Notes: a model not told the origin generated them from the letters alone. A stretch of 27,220 bases of DNA from Porogramme epimiltina (GCA_900155495.1 FTLJ01000596.1:1-27220); one strand, 5' to 3'; shown: positions 1 to 11,440, counted from the stretch's first letter. Made by a program: numbers and translations.

Positions 1-1810
1 GTATTCGAGTGAACGGCGTGCGGGGGTGATGGTGGGGGTCAGGAGGGGATATGGGGGGAAGGGGGAGGGGATGGGTTTCACTCTCTGCGTCTGCGCACTG
101 CGCGGGACCCAAGCGGGCGTAAACCATCCCGCGGTTCTCTAGTTAGACTTCTGGAAGGTGCCGTAACGGTATGTCGTAAATGCGCCGCGAAAGAGAAGGA
201 GGGGACGGATGGGAAAGGGGAGAAGGAGGGCCACCGCACTCGCACGCATGTGCGTGTGCGCACCTGGGTAGCGGCGGAGATGGGTGCTGCAGCAGTGGCT
301 GCTGCTAATATTGCTCCTGCCGCCGCCGCGCCGTCCCTCGAAGCTTGTAGAGCAGGCGAAGAGAAGACGGGGGGACCCTCTGGGTCCGGGCGGCGGCACG
401 TTCATTGTCATTGGGCGAGGGAACGTGGACGCGAAGGCGGCTGTTATACTTGGTTACGCCAGAGTTGGGCGAGCGGCGCACGTTGAATGCAAATGCTGCA
501 GGTGGGAGCTGGTCAGCGGAACGGGAGGCCTCTCCATCGGTCTGCTGGTGAGTAGTCTTTACTAGGCACACAGGAACACCCAGTATCGCCAGTAGGGCTG
601 CGGGTTGCGGTCGGTTTGTTGGAATAGGTGTGGATGGGGAAGCATCAGGCCTGGTGGCCGTCCTACCTCCCCCGCGCGCCAGCATGATGTCTGGGAAGGT
701 CCACGACAGGCGCGCTGGATCTGTGCCGTCTTCTTTTTTGGATGGCAAGGAACAGGCCTGATATTTCGCGAGTGTAACGTGCGCGCCGCGGGCGAAGCAC
801 GACATGGAGGGCGTGGGCGGTGTCGGCCTGTGCGGACGATCGTCTATGTTCCCCGCGGGCCAGTGCGTTCGAGGGTCGTTCGTATGTTCAGGGGTCGCCC
901 TCTACTGGCGGACCTAGAGCGACGGTACCTGTTCCTTCGCGGCACGTTCACCGGTGAATTGTAGACATTGAGGGTGGGACTGGGTCCAGGCGGCGTGCTT
1001 TCGTGCTAAGGCGGTCTGCTGACGACCCTGTGTGGGCACGAAGTTCGTAAAACCTCCCTCTAGATCCGAGCCTGTTAGAGAGCACAAGGTTAACATCTGC
1101 CCCCAGGCGCGCAGGAAAGACTTGGCGAGGAACTAACCGTCGTTGGTGCCCGTGGGGGTTAAGCACCTCGGTGCGGCGGCGGTGTGGGAGTTGGAACCTA
1201 GGAGCGGTCTTCGACCGGATGACGCTTCGGAAGCACGCGCTGAGCCAATCTGGTGCAACCGCGGTAAGTGATTCACGACATCCGCCACGATGCGCTGCAC
1301 CTGACTTCCTTCCTGCTCGCGTCGCGGATGGTGCGCCTTGCGCACTTGTTCCCAGCGAAGTCCTGCAAGAGTTGATGTGGATGGTCTCATCTGGTCAACA
1401 GGCGACTGCTCCCGGCGACTGGACGCGTTTCAGAACCGTGTGGCACGGTTGCTCGCCCACGTGGTCGGTAAAGGTCCGCCTTGCTGCAGCCTGTTGTCAA
1501 GCGTCAAGCGTCGGGAATGGCGTAGAGGTAATCTGTGCGGATGATAGCCTTGCTGATCGTCGACGAGTTTCGCGCTGAACATGCGAGGTCGATCGGGTCC
1601 GGTTGGGCGTGTCTGCAGACTGTATGCGTGGCGGCGGCTTGAGTAACAAGACGTGAGCACCAAATTCATATGGCTTAGCCAGTTATGATTAGGCCAAAGG
1701 AAATATATCAGCTAGTTTTCTGTGTATATTACTACCCACTAGTAGACCGGGGGAAGATCGTCTGGTACATTTTGAAGAAATGAGACATGGGACGTAGACC
1801 ACATAGAGCA
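1..1810. other. Region without a supportable gene
   Basis: I examined this 1.8 kb on both strands. Several open frames of 60-166 codons exist, the longest on the minus strand at 305-805. None resembles a protein I know, and none joins to neighbours through convincing splice sites. An isolated donor-like GTAAGT near 1265 and acceptor-like TTCCCAG near 1355 occur, but the flanking peptides look random. The last 130 bases (about 1675-1810) are AT-richer and probably hold the 3' untranslated region of the minus-strand gene that ends at 1811. Confidence 0.5.
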
Positions 1811-2484
1811 TCACGGGTGCACGTAGAACTTGTACTGCGTCAGCATCCACACGAGCGAGGACGCTGACGAGGGTCGGGGTGAGCGATGCGGTCTATTCGA
1901 GCAGCATGCAGCAAGCCGAACATGCACTCACAAGCGACGATGACGGGGCTGATGGCCGCGCCCTGCAATTTCGCGGACTTGAAGATGAGGATCTCGGAGC
2001 CGAAGTGGAAAAACGCGAAGAGGTAGGTGAGGAGCGCGAGGTCGTAGATGCTGCGAAGAGAAAGAGTGCGTTGAGACTCGTGCGACGATGAACGGAGAAG
2101 ACTGCGCTTACAGCTTGTTGTGGATGTTGTACGCAGCGTAGAAGCGCACCGCGGCTGACGTAAGCGTCCAAATGGCGAAGGTGCGCGCCTGGAGCGGGTT
2201 TACTACAGGGGTGAAAGGTGTGAGCGCGAGTAAGAGATTGAACGGCCTGTCAAAGTGGAGAACGGCTGCTCACCGAGGCCTAGCGAGCCAGTGTAGAGTC
2301 TCCGCGAGAAGGTCAGGCTGGTGAGGTTGCTTATGGTGTTGAAGGCGGCCGTGACCGCCACAATCAATTGCCACGTCGGAAGCCAGCCAGGGCCGGTGGG
2401 CAGGACTAGGGCTAGTTAGATATGAGGGGTAGTGCAGCAAGCTTTAGGGTACGTACAGGCGGACAGAGACTCAAGGACGGCCAT
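1811..2484 (-). CDS. Ergosterol biosynthesis protein ERG28 (5 exons)
   Basis: ERG28 family: a small polytopic ER membrane protein that tethers the sterol C-4 demethylation enzymes (ERG25, ERG26, ERG27). Exons, in transcript order: 2457-2484, 2274-2405, 2112-2202, 1932-2050, 1811-1863; all introns are GT..AG and 51-71 nt. The product is 140 residues, close to the usual length (about 140-150). Family marks that I can read are WLPTWQLIVAV followed by FNTISNLTSLTFSRRLY (exon 2), NPLQARTFAIWTLTSA (exon 3), YDLALLTYLFAFFHFGSE (exon 4) and SSLVWMLTQYKFYV near the C-terminus. Hydrophobic stretches fit the four expected membrane segments. The ATG at 2484 is the only start in frame with exon 2. The exon 2 acceptor could instead lie 6 nt upstream, adding two residues. 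It is divergent from the 1201-residue gene starting at 3012. Orthology is secure; exon 1 is the least certain part. Confidence 0.93.
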
Positions 2485-3011
2485 GGGTGCTGTATGTGGC
2501 TCGCGGTGTGCTGAGAACCTCGAAGGGAACGTTCTGCAAGACCAAAAGAGGATGAACACCCGGATTCGTGAAGGCAGGACCTCTGGCACCCGGTTCTCGA
2601 GACGCGGCCGGCTGGCCCTGGGCGGCTTGGTTGCATTTGATTCCCGCAAGGGCTTCCACCGCCGGCAGGACAGCTCAGAAAACGCTCCAAAAAGAAAGGT
2701 CAATATGATTGAGATGTTCACAGGACAGTTGGCCCTCCCATGTCATGTCATTTCTTATGTTGTGCCTGGATGAGGGAGGAGCTGGTCTTATGGCGGGACG
2801 GCCAGAAGGGGGATCGGGCGCCCCCATCAGAGCGTCTAGGTTCTAGCGGGGGATTTGTCCGGGGTCCGTGTCTGCAGGGCGGGCGTCTGTTCGCGCGTCG
2901 GGCACCGCGCATCGTTTCGTCCTCTGCCATTCTTCCCGCCAGTCCCACCGTCGCGCACGACAACGAACTTCGGTTCACTCCCCCGTCGTCGCATGCTCCC
3001 TCGACCCCTCC
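2485..3011. promoter_or_regulatory. Divergent intergenic region, ERG28 / 3012 gene
   Basis: These 527 bases separate two divergently transcribed start codons and must hold both promoters. The half next to 3012 is pyrimidine-rich on the plus strand (for example CTCCCCCGTCGTCGCATGCT around 2980-3000), common upstream of fungal start codons. I see no clear TATA box and no protein-like frame. Confidence 0.5.
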
Positions 3012-6000
3012 ATGCACTCCGCCCTCGCCTCGCCCTCCCTTGAGGCTCCCTTCGCTCTTTCTCAGTCACACTCTCGCAGGGATTCCGACGCCAGCTCGCT
3101 CAGGCGTCGCTCACGCACCAGGACTCGCTCGCTTGCACCCGCCAAGCGCGGCAGGGGCAACAACGCGCCCCAGGCGGGCAGCAGCGCCAGGTATGAGTCC
3201 GATGCGGGCGAGAGCTTCCTCGACTTCGACGATGCGCCCCCCATCCCTTCCCCACCCGCATCCGCCCCGGTCATCCATACCGAGCCGGAGCCGATGACAC
3301 CCGCGGAGAGCAAAGAGGCGAAGAAACAGAGGCGGAGATCCAGGACGGTCGGGCCCGAGGCTCGTTCGTTCTTGAAGATGGACCATCTCGACCCCGGTGT
3401 CCCCGTACCGAGGTCTTGGAGTGCGGTCGACGTGAGGGACCCTCCCGTCGAGCAGGTTCGAGGGAGGCAGGCAAAATCAGACGTAGAATCTGTCAAGGGC
3501 AAAGGGGTGCGTGTCGATGTCCTGTCAGCGCAGACTTTTGTTGATAGAGTGTCCGCAGTCGAAGCCGAAGCTGCGCGGGTTGAGTCTTCCCCGTCAAGTC
3601 TTTAGACAAAATCCACCTTCGGAAGGTTCCTCGCAACCAAGTCCGCTCACTCCGTACGGGTTTACCGAAGGTCCCGCTGTTCGGATAGCAGGTGTGGCTG
3701 GACCAAATCGCCGGGACTCGGTCATGACGCAGGTATCGTCGACGTCATCTTCCCTATACCCCGCGTCCACCTCGGCCGGTAGCCGCACAGAGTCCTCGAT
3801 GCCATACACGGACGACCAGGACGACGCAGACGTCTCGTATCCCGAGATCGTCACTCCGGAGCACCCCAACTTCGACCCAGACGACGTGTCTAATCGTCTG
3901 CGCCTGCTCCTTAACAACAGCTACTTCCTCCCTCCTGCCCATGCGAAACCCAACCCATTCTCGCTTTCTCCGAACCCTTCGGATCCCTCGAAGAAGGCCA
4001 AGCCAAGCAACGGCGGCTTCCTGGGCTTCTTTGGCATTGGGAAGTCGAAGGCGAAGTCCCCTACGTCTACACCTGGCAGTCCGCCTGCCGTCGACAGCTC
4101 GGGCCCGATCCTGCGGACAACATCCGATACGCCCACGGCTTCAGGCATGCTCCTCCAATCCCAGACGCAGCCCCTCGTGATGCCTACGACGGCAATCTTG
4201 CCCACACCTCCACCTACAAGTAGGGTTGTGGTCCTGCGCGAGCGTATGGACGACCTCGCGACTGCCGCGAAGGAAGCAGAGAAGGAGCTTCGTAACAGGA
4301 CCGACACGCGCAAACAACAGAGTAGCGTTACGCCAAGAAATCGCTTCTTGGACGACATTATAGATCCCACAGACGCCGTCGATCTTCCTCCACCCTCTGC
4401 GGACTCGCCTTTTGCCGTCCAAGCTTCTGCCGTGTACGGGCTGGGGCCGATGGAATCTGTGAACGCTGCCGTACTCGCGGACCGTCTTATCCCGGGAAGT
4501 CCTGCCGTGTGGTCAATCAACTCCGAGGAAGAGAGCTGGAGGAAGGAGCTTCTCATGGAGGCGGTCAGCCATTCACTCGGCAACACGCCCGACCACTCAT
4601 TCTCCTCGTCGATGTCGGGTGCTGTGCTCGATCCCGTGTCTCCGCCGGCACAGTCGGAGGCCAGCTTCCCTATCCCCACCGTGAAGACGACTCAGAGGAT
4701 GAAGGTTGGGCAGCGCATCGTGGAAGATTTCGCCGTGGCGCCAAGCCCGCCGCCTGTACACGAGGACCGTTCTTCCGTTGTGGACGCGCAGTTCCTTCCC
4801 ATACCGAGTACTCCATTCGTCCAGGAACCGAAGACGCCCAGCATCGCTACCGAGCAGGCATTGTCCCCGGCGCATCCTCCTGCACGGGCGGAGACACCAG
4901 CGCACATGCCGCTCCCCCTTGCTCCACCACCCAGAAAACAGCTCGTCAACCCGCTGTACTCGCTGTCGCAGCCGGACCTCCCCGAAGCTGTCGCGAAGTC
5001 TGAGGAGAATGTGGCAGGCTCGTCGTCGGGGTCGGGGTCGTACCACACCGTACGAAAGGCTACTTCTACGCCTGGGAACCTGTCTGCGGGCGAGGAGGTT
5101 GCTGCTCAACGGATGGTCATGTCGTTGTCGCCTCCACCACTGCCTGAACATCCAGGTCAGAGGTCAATCACGCCGGCGCTGGCTGGCATGCCCTCGTTCA
5201 CGACTACGCGGACCCGCACGGAGAGCGACTCTAGATATTCGAGCGATAGTGTCTCGTTCAGGACACCTGTCGACACGGATGTCGATCATGCTGGTGGACG
5301 GCCGTCAATGTCTTACTCAGTGCCCTCCGGGCGACCATCGGTGTCAGTGTCCGAATACTCCATGCCGTCACCGACGGCGTCCGCGTTCCGGGATGCTGTC
5401 TTTGGCAGCTGTCGACCTCCATCGACGCTTTCGAGGAGAAGTGTGCCCAGTTTAGCGGAGCCGCTTCCAGAAGTTCCTACCCCGATGCCTCCGTTGTCCC
5501 CTCGAAGCGTCGACCACCCGCCTCCGCGCATCTCCACAACAGTGCCCCCTGTTGACTTACCCCTGCCTCCGCGGCCACGTGCCACCCGCCCCCTCTACCG
5601 CCCTTCTTCGTCTACTCGCTCTTCCAGTAGCCGCAACCGTCCGTCCACCACGGCGTCCGAGAACGATGTCCACAACTCGTCGGTACACTTCTCGTCGAAC
5701 CCGTCGTCCCCCGGGGCCCCTCTGTCTGCGCGGCGAGGAGTGGGTAGCACACTCTCGTTGACCATCCCTGACCGACACCACGCCCCCGCAATCCACTCCG
5801 CCCCTGCCCCCGCTTCGCCAGTCGACTTCTTCGACAGGCTCCAGTCCACCATCCACAACGCCATGGACGACCTGGAGACTTCGGACGAGAGCGACTCGGA
5901 AGAGCTGTCCCTCTCGGGCGCCGAGCACGCCCGCAGCCGCTTCAACCCTCGCGCCCCCGGCCAGTCGCCCTCGACACTGCGCTCAGTCCCGCGCTCGACC

Positions 6001-6669
6001 CGCAGTGAGGACGCCCATGTCGAGACGGCCTCGGTGTTCGTAGAGCCACGCACCATGGCGATTTCCAACCGCGCGTCGAGCTCCTCCGCACGCCCGTCGA
6101 TCATGCGCCTCGGGAACCACTCTACGCCGCAGCTCTCGCCGTCGAGCAGCTTCTTCCTCTCGCACCAGCAGCAGCAACAGCAGGGGCCCCAACGCTCGCA
6201 GGAGTCGCTCCCCCAGTACACGCATGACCCCAAGAAGCCGATCGGGAACGTCGTCGAGCTGCCCACCCGCCGCTCGTTCTCGTCCACGCGGAGTGGTCCG
6301 TTCGGCAAGCGCCGCAACAAGGACAAGATGGCGGCCGCGCCGCTCCCGCTGCTGCCCATCGGCGCCGTGCCCAGTGCGCCGCTGAGCCCGGGTCTGCCCC
6401 CGGGCCGCGCGAGCGAGAGCGCAGCGGCGCGCCCCTCGGCAGGAGGTGGCGGTCTGCGGCCGGCGAGCGCAGGGACAGGCGCAGGCGGGCGGAAGGTGCA
6501 GCGTGAGTCGATCTTGAGGTTCGACGGGATGCTCGTGCAGCACCTTGCGGCGGAGAAGGACCGGATGAAGCGGATCACGAACGACTACGCGAGCTCGACG
6601 ACGAGCTCGCCCGTCCAGCCGCCGTCCGGAGTCTCCGGTCAGATGCCGTTCACTGCTCAACAGGACTGA
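3012..6669 (+). CDS. Ser/Pro-rich disordered protein, unknown function (2 exons)
   Basis: Exons are 3012-3506 and 3559-6669, joined across a 52-nt GTGCGT..CCGCAG intron, giving 1201 residues. The start is the first ATG of the open frame. I recognise no catalytic or binding domain. Composition is dominated by Ser, Pro, Thr and Arg with many SP/TP and RxxS sites, suggesting a disordered, phosphorylatable scaffold (inference). More ordered islands are an acidic-aromatic patch near the N-terminus (SFLDFDDAPP), HPNFDPDDVSNRLRLLLNNS, a Gly/Phe/Lys patch (GGFLGFFGIGKSKAKSP), a short charged helix at about 385-415 (VVVLRERMDDLATAAKEAEK), a short Gln run at 6166-6183, and a helical-looking segment at about 1144-1178 (SILRFDGMLVQHLAAEKDRM). 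Long open frames on its opposite strand are composition shadows. A fungus-restricted regulator or cell-cortex adaptor is possible, but nothing visible proves it. Confidence 0.82.
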
Positions 6670-7831
6670 GGTGCTGTTTGACGTTGGGTTCTCTTGCTCG
6701 TTTTTTGCGGGTTTCTGGTTGTGTTGCTTGCGATGCCCTCTCCCTCCTTGGCTGCGTGCCTTCCCCTCTCCCTCTGACTCGTCTCGACTATGCTCTCTTT
6801 CCCCTCCACCCCTCCTCCACTGGCATCCACGGATTAAATGTACGGTACGGTTTCAGGCAGGCTCTTGTTGTCAGTAGCGAGCACCGCCTGCGTGTACAAA
6901 CGTCGTCATGCGCGGCCCGGTAGTTGTTCTATTAGCCACACAGCGCTCTTGCTATTTACCCCGCCCTTCTAGTGAGGACGGCCCACACGTTCCTTATTGT
7001 CTATTTGCACATCTCTCTCACCCTCGCTCGCCCCTCCCGCTCCTTACACGCTCCCGCTCGCTGCCAGTGTGCTGCCTACCACCACCGGGCCCGGTGCACG
7101 CCTTCACTTTACTTACGTACGGTGTACATACTAATAACCTACAGCTTTTTTTCTTGCTTCTCCCGCCGCTTCCCCTTCGCATGTAGTAAACGGCCGGTGA
7201 CTGCTTCGTCTTGCAATTGTATATGCCTTCACACGTACCGCGCTTGATCTTCCCCCCCCCCATACCTCGTCAAATACTGCTGTTCTGCACGTCGCTTTTT
7301 ATTGCATCTCTTCGTTGTACATTTGCATTCGCGTTTGTCGGTTTTTCTTTATTAACTCGCAAAATCTTTTCAACGTTTGGTCCCTTTAGCATCACGACTG
7401 GTACATGATCGGGTCGCTTGTGTCTAACTTTTGACTAGAGCAATGTATGCTGTCTCTCACTCACGCCTAGCCAGAAGTAGTCGTTGTATCGAGGTCTAGG
7501 TGCGTAACATGAATCTCAGTAGAAATGTTCCCAGCCGTCACGGACAAGAACTTGCTGCACAGTAAATGTGTGAGTGTGTAGTAGGAGGATACCCTTCAAA
7601 CCAGACTGACAGAGACGCTAGTAATCAGCGCCACCGTGAGGCGATTGCAATCGAAAATGGCTGTATAGCCGCAGATTTTCTTTGCGCCACCAGAACAGTG
7701 GATTTAGAAAGCATATTACAGTAAGAGCTATTCCAAGGGCATGACGGCATGAGGGGGAAAACTACCATGAGAACGAAAGAATATCGGGAGTTAGGTGATA
7801 CAGGGTGTCTAGTTGTTGAGCGCCAGATGTC
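6670..7831. other. Convergent 3' intergenic region
   Basis: This 1.16 kb lies between the stop codons of the plus-strand 3012-6669 gene and the minus-strand gene ending at 7832. The first 750 bases are strongly C/T-rich on the plus strand with short AT patches such as ATTAAATG near 6833, fitting an untranslated region and polyadenylation area. The rest (7450-7830) has balanced composition. I see no coding signal or RNA gene. Confidence 0.5.
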
Positions 7832-9064
7832 TTAGCCCCTGGCTAGTCCAATATGAGCTTGTACGCTCCCCTTGGACGTGCGCACGATGTATAGAAGCAC
7901 GAGCTGGTCTAGATCGTAAGGGAAAGTTATGTTTGAGCCCTTGAGCTTATCCTTAAGATCGCCCACAGAGTCAGCCTAGCGGGGGAGCCAGGAGGATTTT
8001 GTGGCGGACCACACACTCACGATATATTTATCCATCTCCTTTGCAGCATGCACAGCCAAATCGCCCTTGGTGGGCTGCTGGGACACTCCGTCTTTCATGC
8101 GGAGTACGTTCACTTGTCGCTTGTGCATGCCATCGAGTCCGACGAACTGAAACGACGAGGTTGAGAGCCCCCGCCTGTAACCCATATACTCAACGGGGGA
8201 AAGGGAAGGATTCCGCATACCTGGTACACGAAGGTAACCTTTTGCGCGACTGGATACTTCGGGAACACCCGATCGGCCATGTCGGGAACAAGATCGAGCT
8301 CTCTATTCACCAGCCTTTGGAGAGACGGCCATCTCTCGTAGGTGACATATTCGTCGATGGCGCGTATAGAAATGCCACTGGTATATTCCCTCTGTTGCAG
8401 CTCCTAAGAAGAAGCCGTGTAAAACATAAAAGAGGAGAAAAATAAGCTGAAAGACTAACTGTACGGTTAGCGAACCTAGCGGGCACAATAGGAATATCCA
8501 CATTTGCGGATACTGCTTGATTCTGTGTAACCAAAAAAATTGCCTGGGTGCACAGTGGAGGCGTTGCGACAGCACGGCAGGCCTCCTGAAAAACGATTAA
8601 TACAATGTCTGTTGAGAGAACAAGTGAAGATGTACGTGGCGAGTGCCCTGAGGGATTGTGAGGGTGGGGGCATCCACGAATATGCCACTTGCATGACAAG
8701 TTTCCACTGCAGGTTCCTGAACAGGTGAACTTGAGGACTGAGAGTAGATCAATCCTTCTGTAGATGAGTAAATCAAGCCAGCTAGAGATACCTGAGTGTA
8801 CGTGTTATCATCAGTGAAGTATCCCAATTGTCCGAGTTGGTTCGCCAGCGCTCCGTATCGGCGCTCTTGTCCGGTGCAACTCTGGATGAAGGCACCGTCT
8901 GCTGACCCTGTGGTCGCTCCCCTAAAGTGGTAGTCCTGTCCATGGTCGTAGAGTGAGGCAGCACGGAAATTGCCAAAAGCATCCGGAGCGAGTGTGCCGA
9001 TCAAAGGGAGTCCCGTAACTCCATCGCAGTCCCCAGAGGTATGAATTCCGTTTGCGTAGGTCAT
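7832..9064 (-). CDS. Unknown protein X1, 317 residues (6 exons)
   Basis: I do not recognise this family. Exons in transcript order: 8792-9064, 8636-8737, 8460-8585, 8221-8403, 8021-8146, 7832-7975. All five introns are GT..AG, 45-74 nt and in phase 0, and every join keeps a frame that ends at one TAA; five consistent joins are hard to get by chance. No signal peptide, membrane segment or familiar motif is visible. Readable marks are MTYANG at the start, FIQSCTGQERRYGALANQ in exon 1, EACRAVATPPLC opening exon 3, RAIDEYVTYERWPSLQRLV in exon 4 and FVGLDGMHKRQVNVLRMKDG in exon 5. No other ATG lies between the TATA-like box near 9245 and the one at 9064, so this start is favoured. A diverged, truncated paralogue lies at 11489-11971. 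The reading frame is well supported; function is unknown. Confidence 0.75.
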
Positions 9065-9920
9065 GGCAGCTATTGTTCGCACAGTTAGCCTCCAACAACC
9101 TGCAAATAAGTGTGTGCTACCTACGAGTGTTACGCCGCCGTAAAATACGATAGATCGATGTATAGGGGCCCAGGGGCGGGGATGAGAGGGAGGGCGGGGA
9201 TGAGTAGGCCTTAGCTTTCGGTTTGGGGTTCGCCGAGACTCAATATATAAAAGGCACGCGCTGGGCTATCCAGAAATCCGATCCCATTGCGAACACACAG
9301 AGGAGTGGATGCGAACACGAAAAGGAAGTAGGCCTGACGATGCGGGGGTGACGCGGACGTGCTAACGGCCCCACACGCTCAGCTCCCGTTGCGACGGGCC
9401 TGATTTCATTATCCCCTGGCTGCGCCTCGACGCCGCTCGTTCCAACACTCTGGTAATAGTCCTCCGATGTCCAAATTTGTAAATGACGCCAATCGCGCCC
9501 GTTGTCTTCGGCCTGAGGCCTGAGCGCTTGAGCGAGCAGTAGCACGCGTATCGGCCAGAGATGAAAGCAGAGAACGGTGTAGCAAGGTGATATCAATCAA
9601 ATCACTCAGCCTGGCAAGGATCCACAATTGCTCGTTCTAATGTCTACGGCACAGGTGCGCCCGCAGGGGACCGTACAGCGTTGGCCTTACGTATGTTCAT
9701 GTCGTATTTTTTTGTGCGCGGCGTGCAGCTTATCAAAGCGCCCAGCCACAAACGGCTTCGAACAAGAGTGGAAGCAAAGGAAGGAGTAGAGGTGTGCGAA
9801 CGAGGCGCTCCGACCAGGCAAATGAATTTCACGGATCACGGATCGCATCTCTTCTATTTTTGCGTTCGAATAGGGAGGAGAGGAAGCGCGGCCCTGGGAG
9901 CATTGGACGCAGTGTGCCAG
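9065..9920. other. Spacer upstream of X1
   Basis: It contains the X1 leader and TATA-like block (9239-9282, listed separately). Beyond about 9290 the minus strand has two overlapping open frames (9240-9596 and 9409-9627) and the plus strand one at 9681-10028. None looks like a known protein, and both minus-strand frames run towards or through the promoter block, so I do not call genes here. Confidence 0.45.
9239..9282. promoter_or_regulatory. TATA-like block, X1 copy
   Basis: A 44-base block centred on AATATATAAAAGG. It matches 35 of 44 positions, without gaps, to the block at 12248-12291 (counted by eye). The TATA is about 180 bases upstream of the X1 start codon on the minus strand. The plus-strand reading TATATAAAAGG is the closer match to a TATA consensus, so its direction, or bidirectional use, is open. 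Confidence 0.55.
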
Positions 9921-10295
9921 TGCGCACACAGGAGCGAAGTCCGATCCGCTGGGCACCCCGGGCCAACGCCAGCTGCGTCCGAGCGAATCCAGATCCAGCC
10001 CCCGCACTCTCTCGCTTGCTTGCACTGATCAGTCCCTAATTGCGGCCGAGTTGTGGCCCGGGCCCGTGGCGGCAGTGCGCTCGCGAAGCCCGGGCCCGAT
10101 CCGCTGGGCACCCCGGGCCAACGCCAGCTGCGTCCGAGCGAATCCAGAATCCAGCCCCCCCACTCTCTCGCTTGCTTGCACCGATCAGTCCCTAATTGCG
10201 GCCGAGCTGTGGCCCGGGCCCGTGGGACGTCGCGGCAGTGCGCTCCGCTGGGCACCCCGGGCCCATGCCAGCTGCGTCCGAGCGAATCCAGAATT
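9920..10295. repeat. 144-155-bp GC-rich tandem repeat, about 2.3 copies
   Basis: The block starting CCGCTGGGCACCCCGGGCC recurs at 9946, 10101 and 10245, giving periods of 155 and 144. Each full unit continues through CCAGCTGCGTCCGAGCGAAT, a C-rich patch, CTCTCGCTTGCTTGCA, GATCAGTCCCTAATTGCGGC and GTGGCCCGGGCCCGTGG; the third copy stops near 10294. Length differences come from a variable stretch just before the shared start (GCGAAGCCCGGGCCC in one copy, a shorter GACGTCGCGGCAGTG in another). It lies in the spacer between X1 and the TPK pseudogene and is absent from the equivalent spacer at 12300-12930. Confidence 0.9.
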
Positions 10296-10443
10296 CAGCA
10301 ATCATTACGGAAAGTCGTCCGGTCTCTTGTCCATCCGTTGCACGGGCGCTCACAAAACTACATCAAAGATAAGATCCACCGATCCTTGCACACCCTCCTC
10401 GTCTTCAAAGGGTTATCAACAGCAGTAAGGACGACCTAGAAAG

Positions 10444-11440
10444 TACACATAAATGCTCTGCTGGATTTCATCACTATTCCGACACAACGCTCCCTCAGAA
10501 GGCGTCCAGGGACGTTCTCTGGCTTGAGCGTCCTCGCCTCGGGCGCGACTAACGGTCGTAGTTCCATCAGACAGGCGGCGTCGTCCGCACAGTCACCACA
10601 GGCTAATCCAAGAGGAGGTGGTTAGACGTTGAGATGAGGCTATCAAACGAGGTCGGGGTGTCAGCTACGGCGACATCGATGAGCAGGGTCTGAGGCGGAC
10701 ACCGTAGGCAGGACGGAGGACATACTGAGGTTCCACTGGAGCCCAGCCGTCGTTAGAACGGTAGAATCAATCCCGACGGGAAGGATGCCGCAGGTTGGGA
10801 CGAAGAGTGCATGATCAACAGTGATAAGGTGCTCGCCCTGGCCAGGAGTGAAACGTATAAGTTAGACTAAGCAGGAGGATACGCGGGCGCCGAACAAGGA
10901 GGCACACGCACCTCGTCGAGGAGCCACGCAATGATATTGTCCGTGGCCACGAAGGTGCGCTTTCGGCTCTTCCGGAGCTTGTGTATGAGGGAGAGGGTGT
11001 GCACCGTCTGGTCGAGGCGGCCCGCGAGCCCGCCGAGCTCGGAGGACGATGGTGTGTTGCTGCGCGAGGTGGTGTTGGTGGAGGGCGCGCGCGTGACCGT
11101 CGCAGAGCCGGCGTACCTCGACATGGCGTTCGGCCTTTTCGTCGTCGACGAGCGCTCCGATGCACTTCATGAGGTCCTGTTCGCCGTCGCGCACGATGCG
11201 GGCGCCGCGCGAGGAGTGGGGCACGCGGACGTCGTCACGCAACGAGTCGAAATCACCTTTGATGAGATCTGGGGTGTATCTGTCCGCGTGCGGCGGGGCC
11301 GGGACTCGGATGTGCGGGGAGGGGGCGGCGCGGCAGGAGGGACGTCGCACTCACAGGTAACGGAGGTCCTACCCGTCGTAGTTGCAGAGGAGGTCGTGGA
11401 GGCGGCGGTTGGCGTGCCATCTGGAGACGTGAATGTACCT
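10444..11440 (-). pseudogene. Thiamine pyrophosphokinase pseudogene (duplicate of 12968-14085)
   Basis: Colinear with the intact TPK downstream over about 1 kb, introns included. Exon remnants in transcript order: about 11355-11421, 11117-11279, 10912-11059, 10726-10837, from 10664. Disabling changes read directly: most of exon 1 is gone, including the ADGGAN motif; TAG at 11371-11369 replaces an AAG codon; 9 nt are lost in exon 2, removing three residues of the QDSTDLM motif; a 4-nt insertion near 11036-11041 shifts the exon 3 frame; TAG at 10605-10603 occurs in exon 5. Splice sites remain recognisable. Exon 4 keeps its length but one conserved Gly codon of FGPTCG reads Val. A duplicated gene decaying by point changes and small indels explains this better than an assembly error. 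The upstream edge abuts the truncated X paralogue. Confidence 0.92.

Noticed and set aside
305..805. 166-codon minus-strand open frame
   Set aside because: No recognisable motif, and neighbouring frames do not join to it.
1171..1578. 135-codon plus-strand frame with splice-like signals
   Set aside because: GTAAGT and TTCCCAG are well formed, but no joined product resembles a protein.
5595..6578. 327-codon minus-strand open frame
   Set aside because: Antisense to the 3012-6669 gene, whose frame and intron are coherent; no motif in the antisense peptide.
9240..9627. Two overlapping minus-strand frames upstream of X1
   Set aside because: They run into or across the conserved TATA block and have no counterpart upstream of X2.
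9920..10295. Possible CRISPR-like array
   Set aside because: Units are long, contiguous and without spacers, and the organism is eukaryotic.
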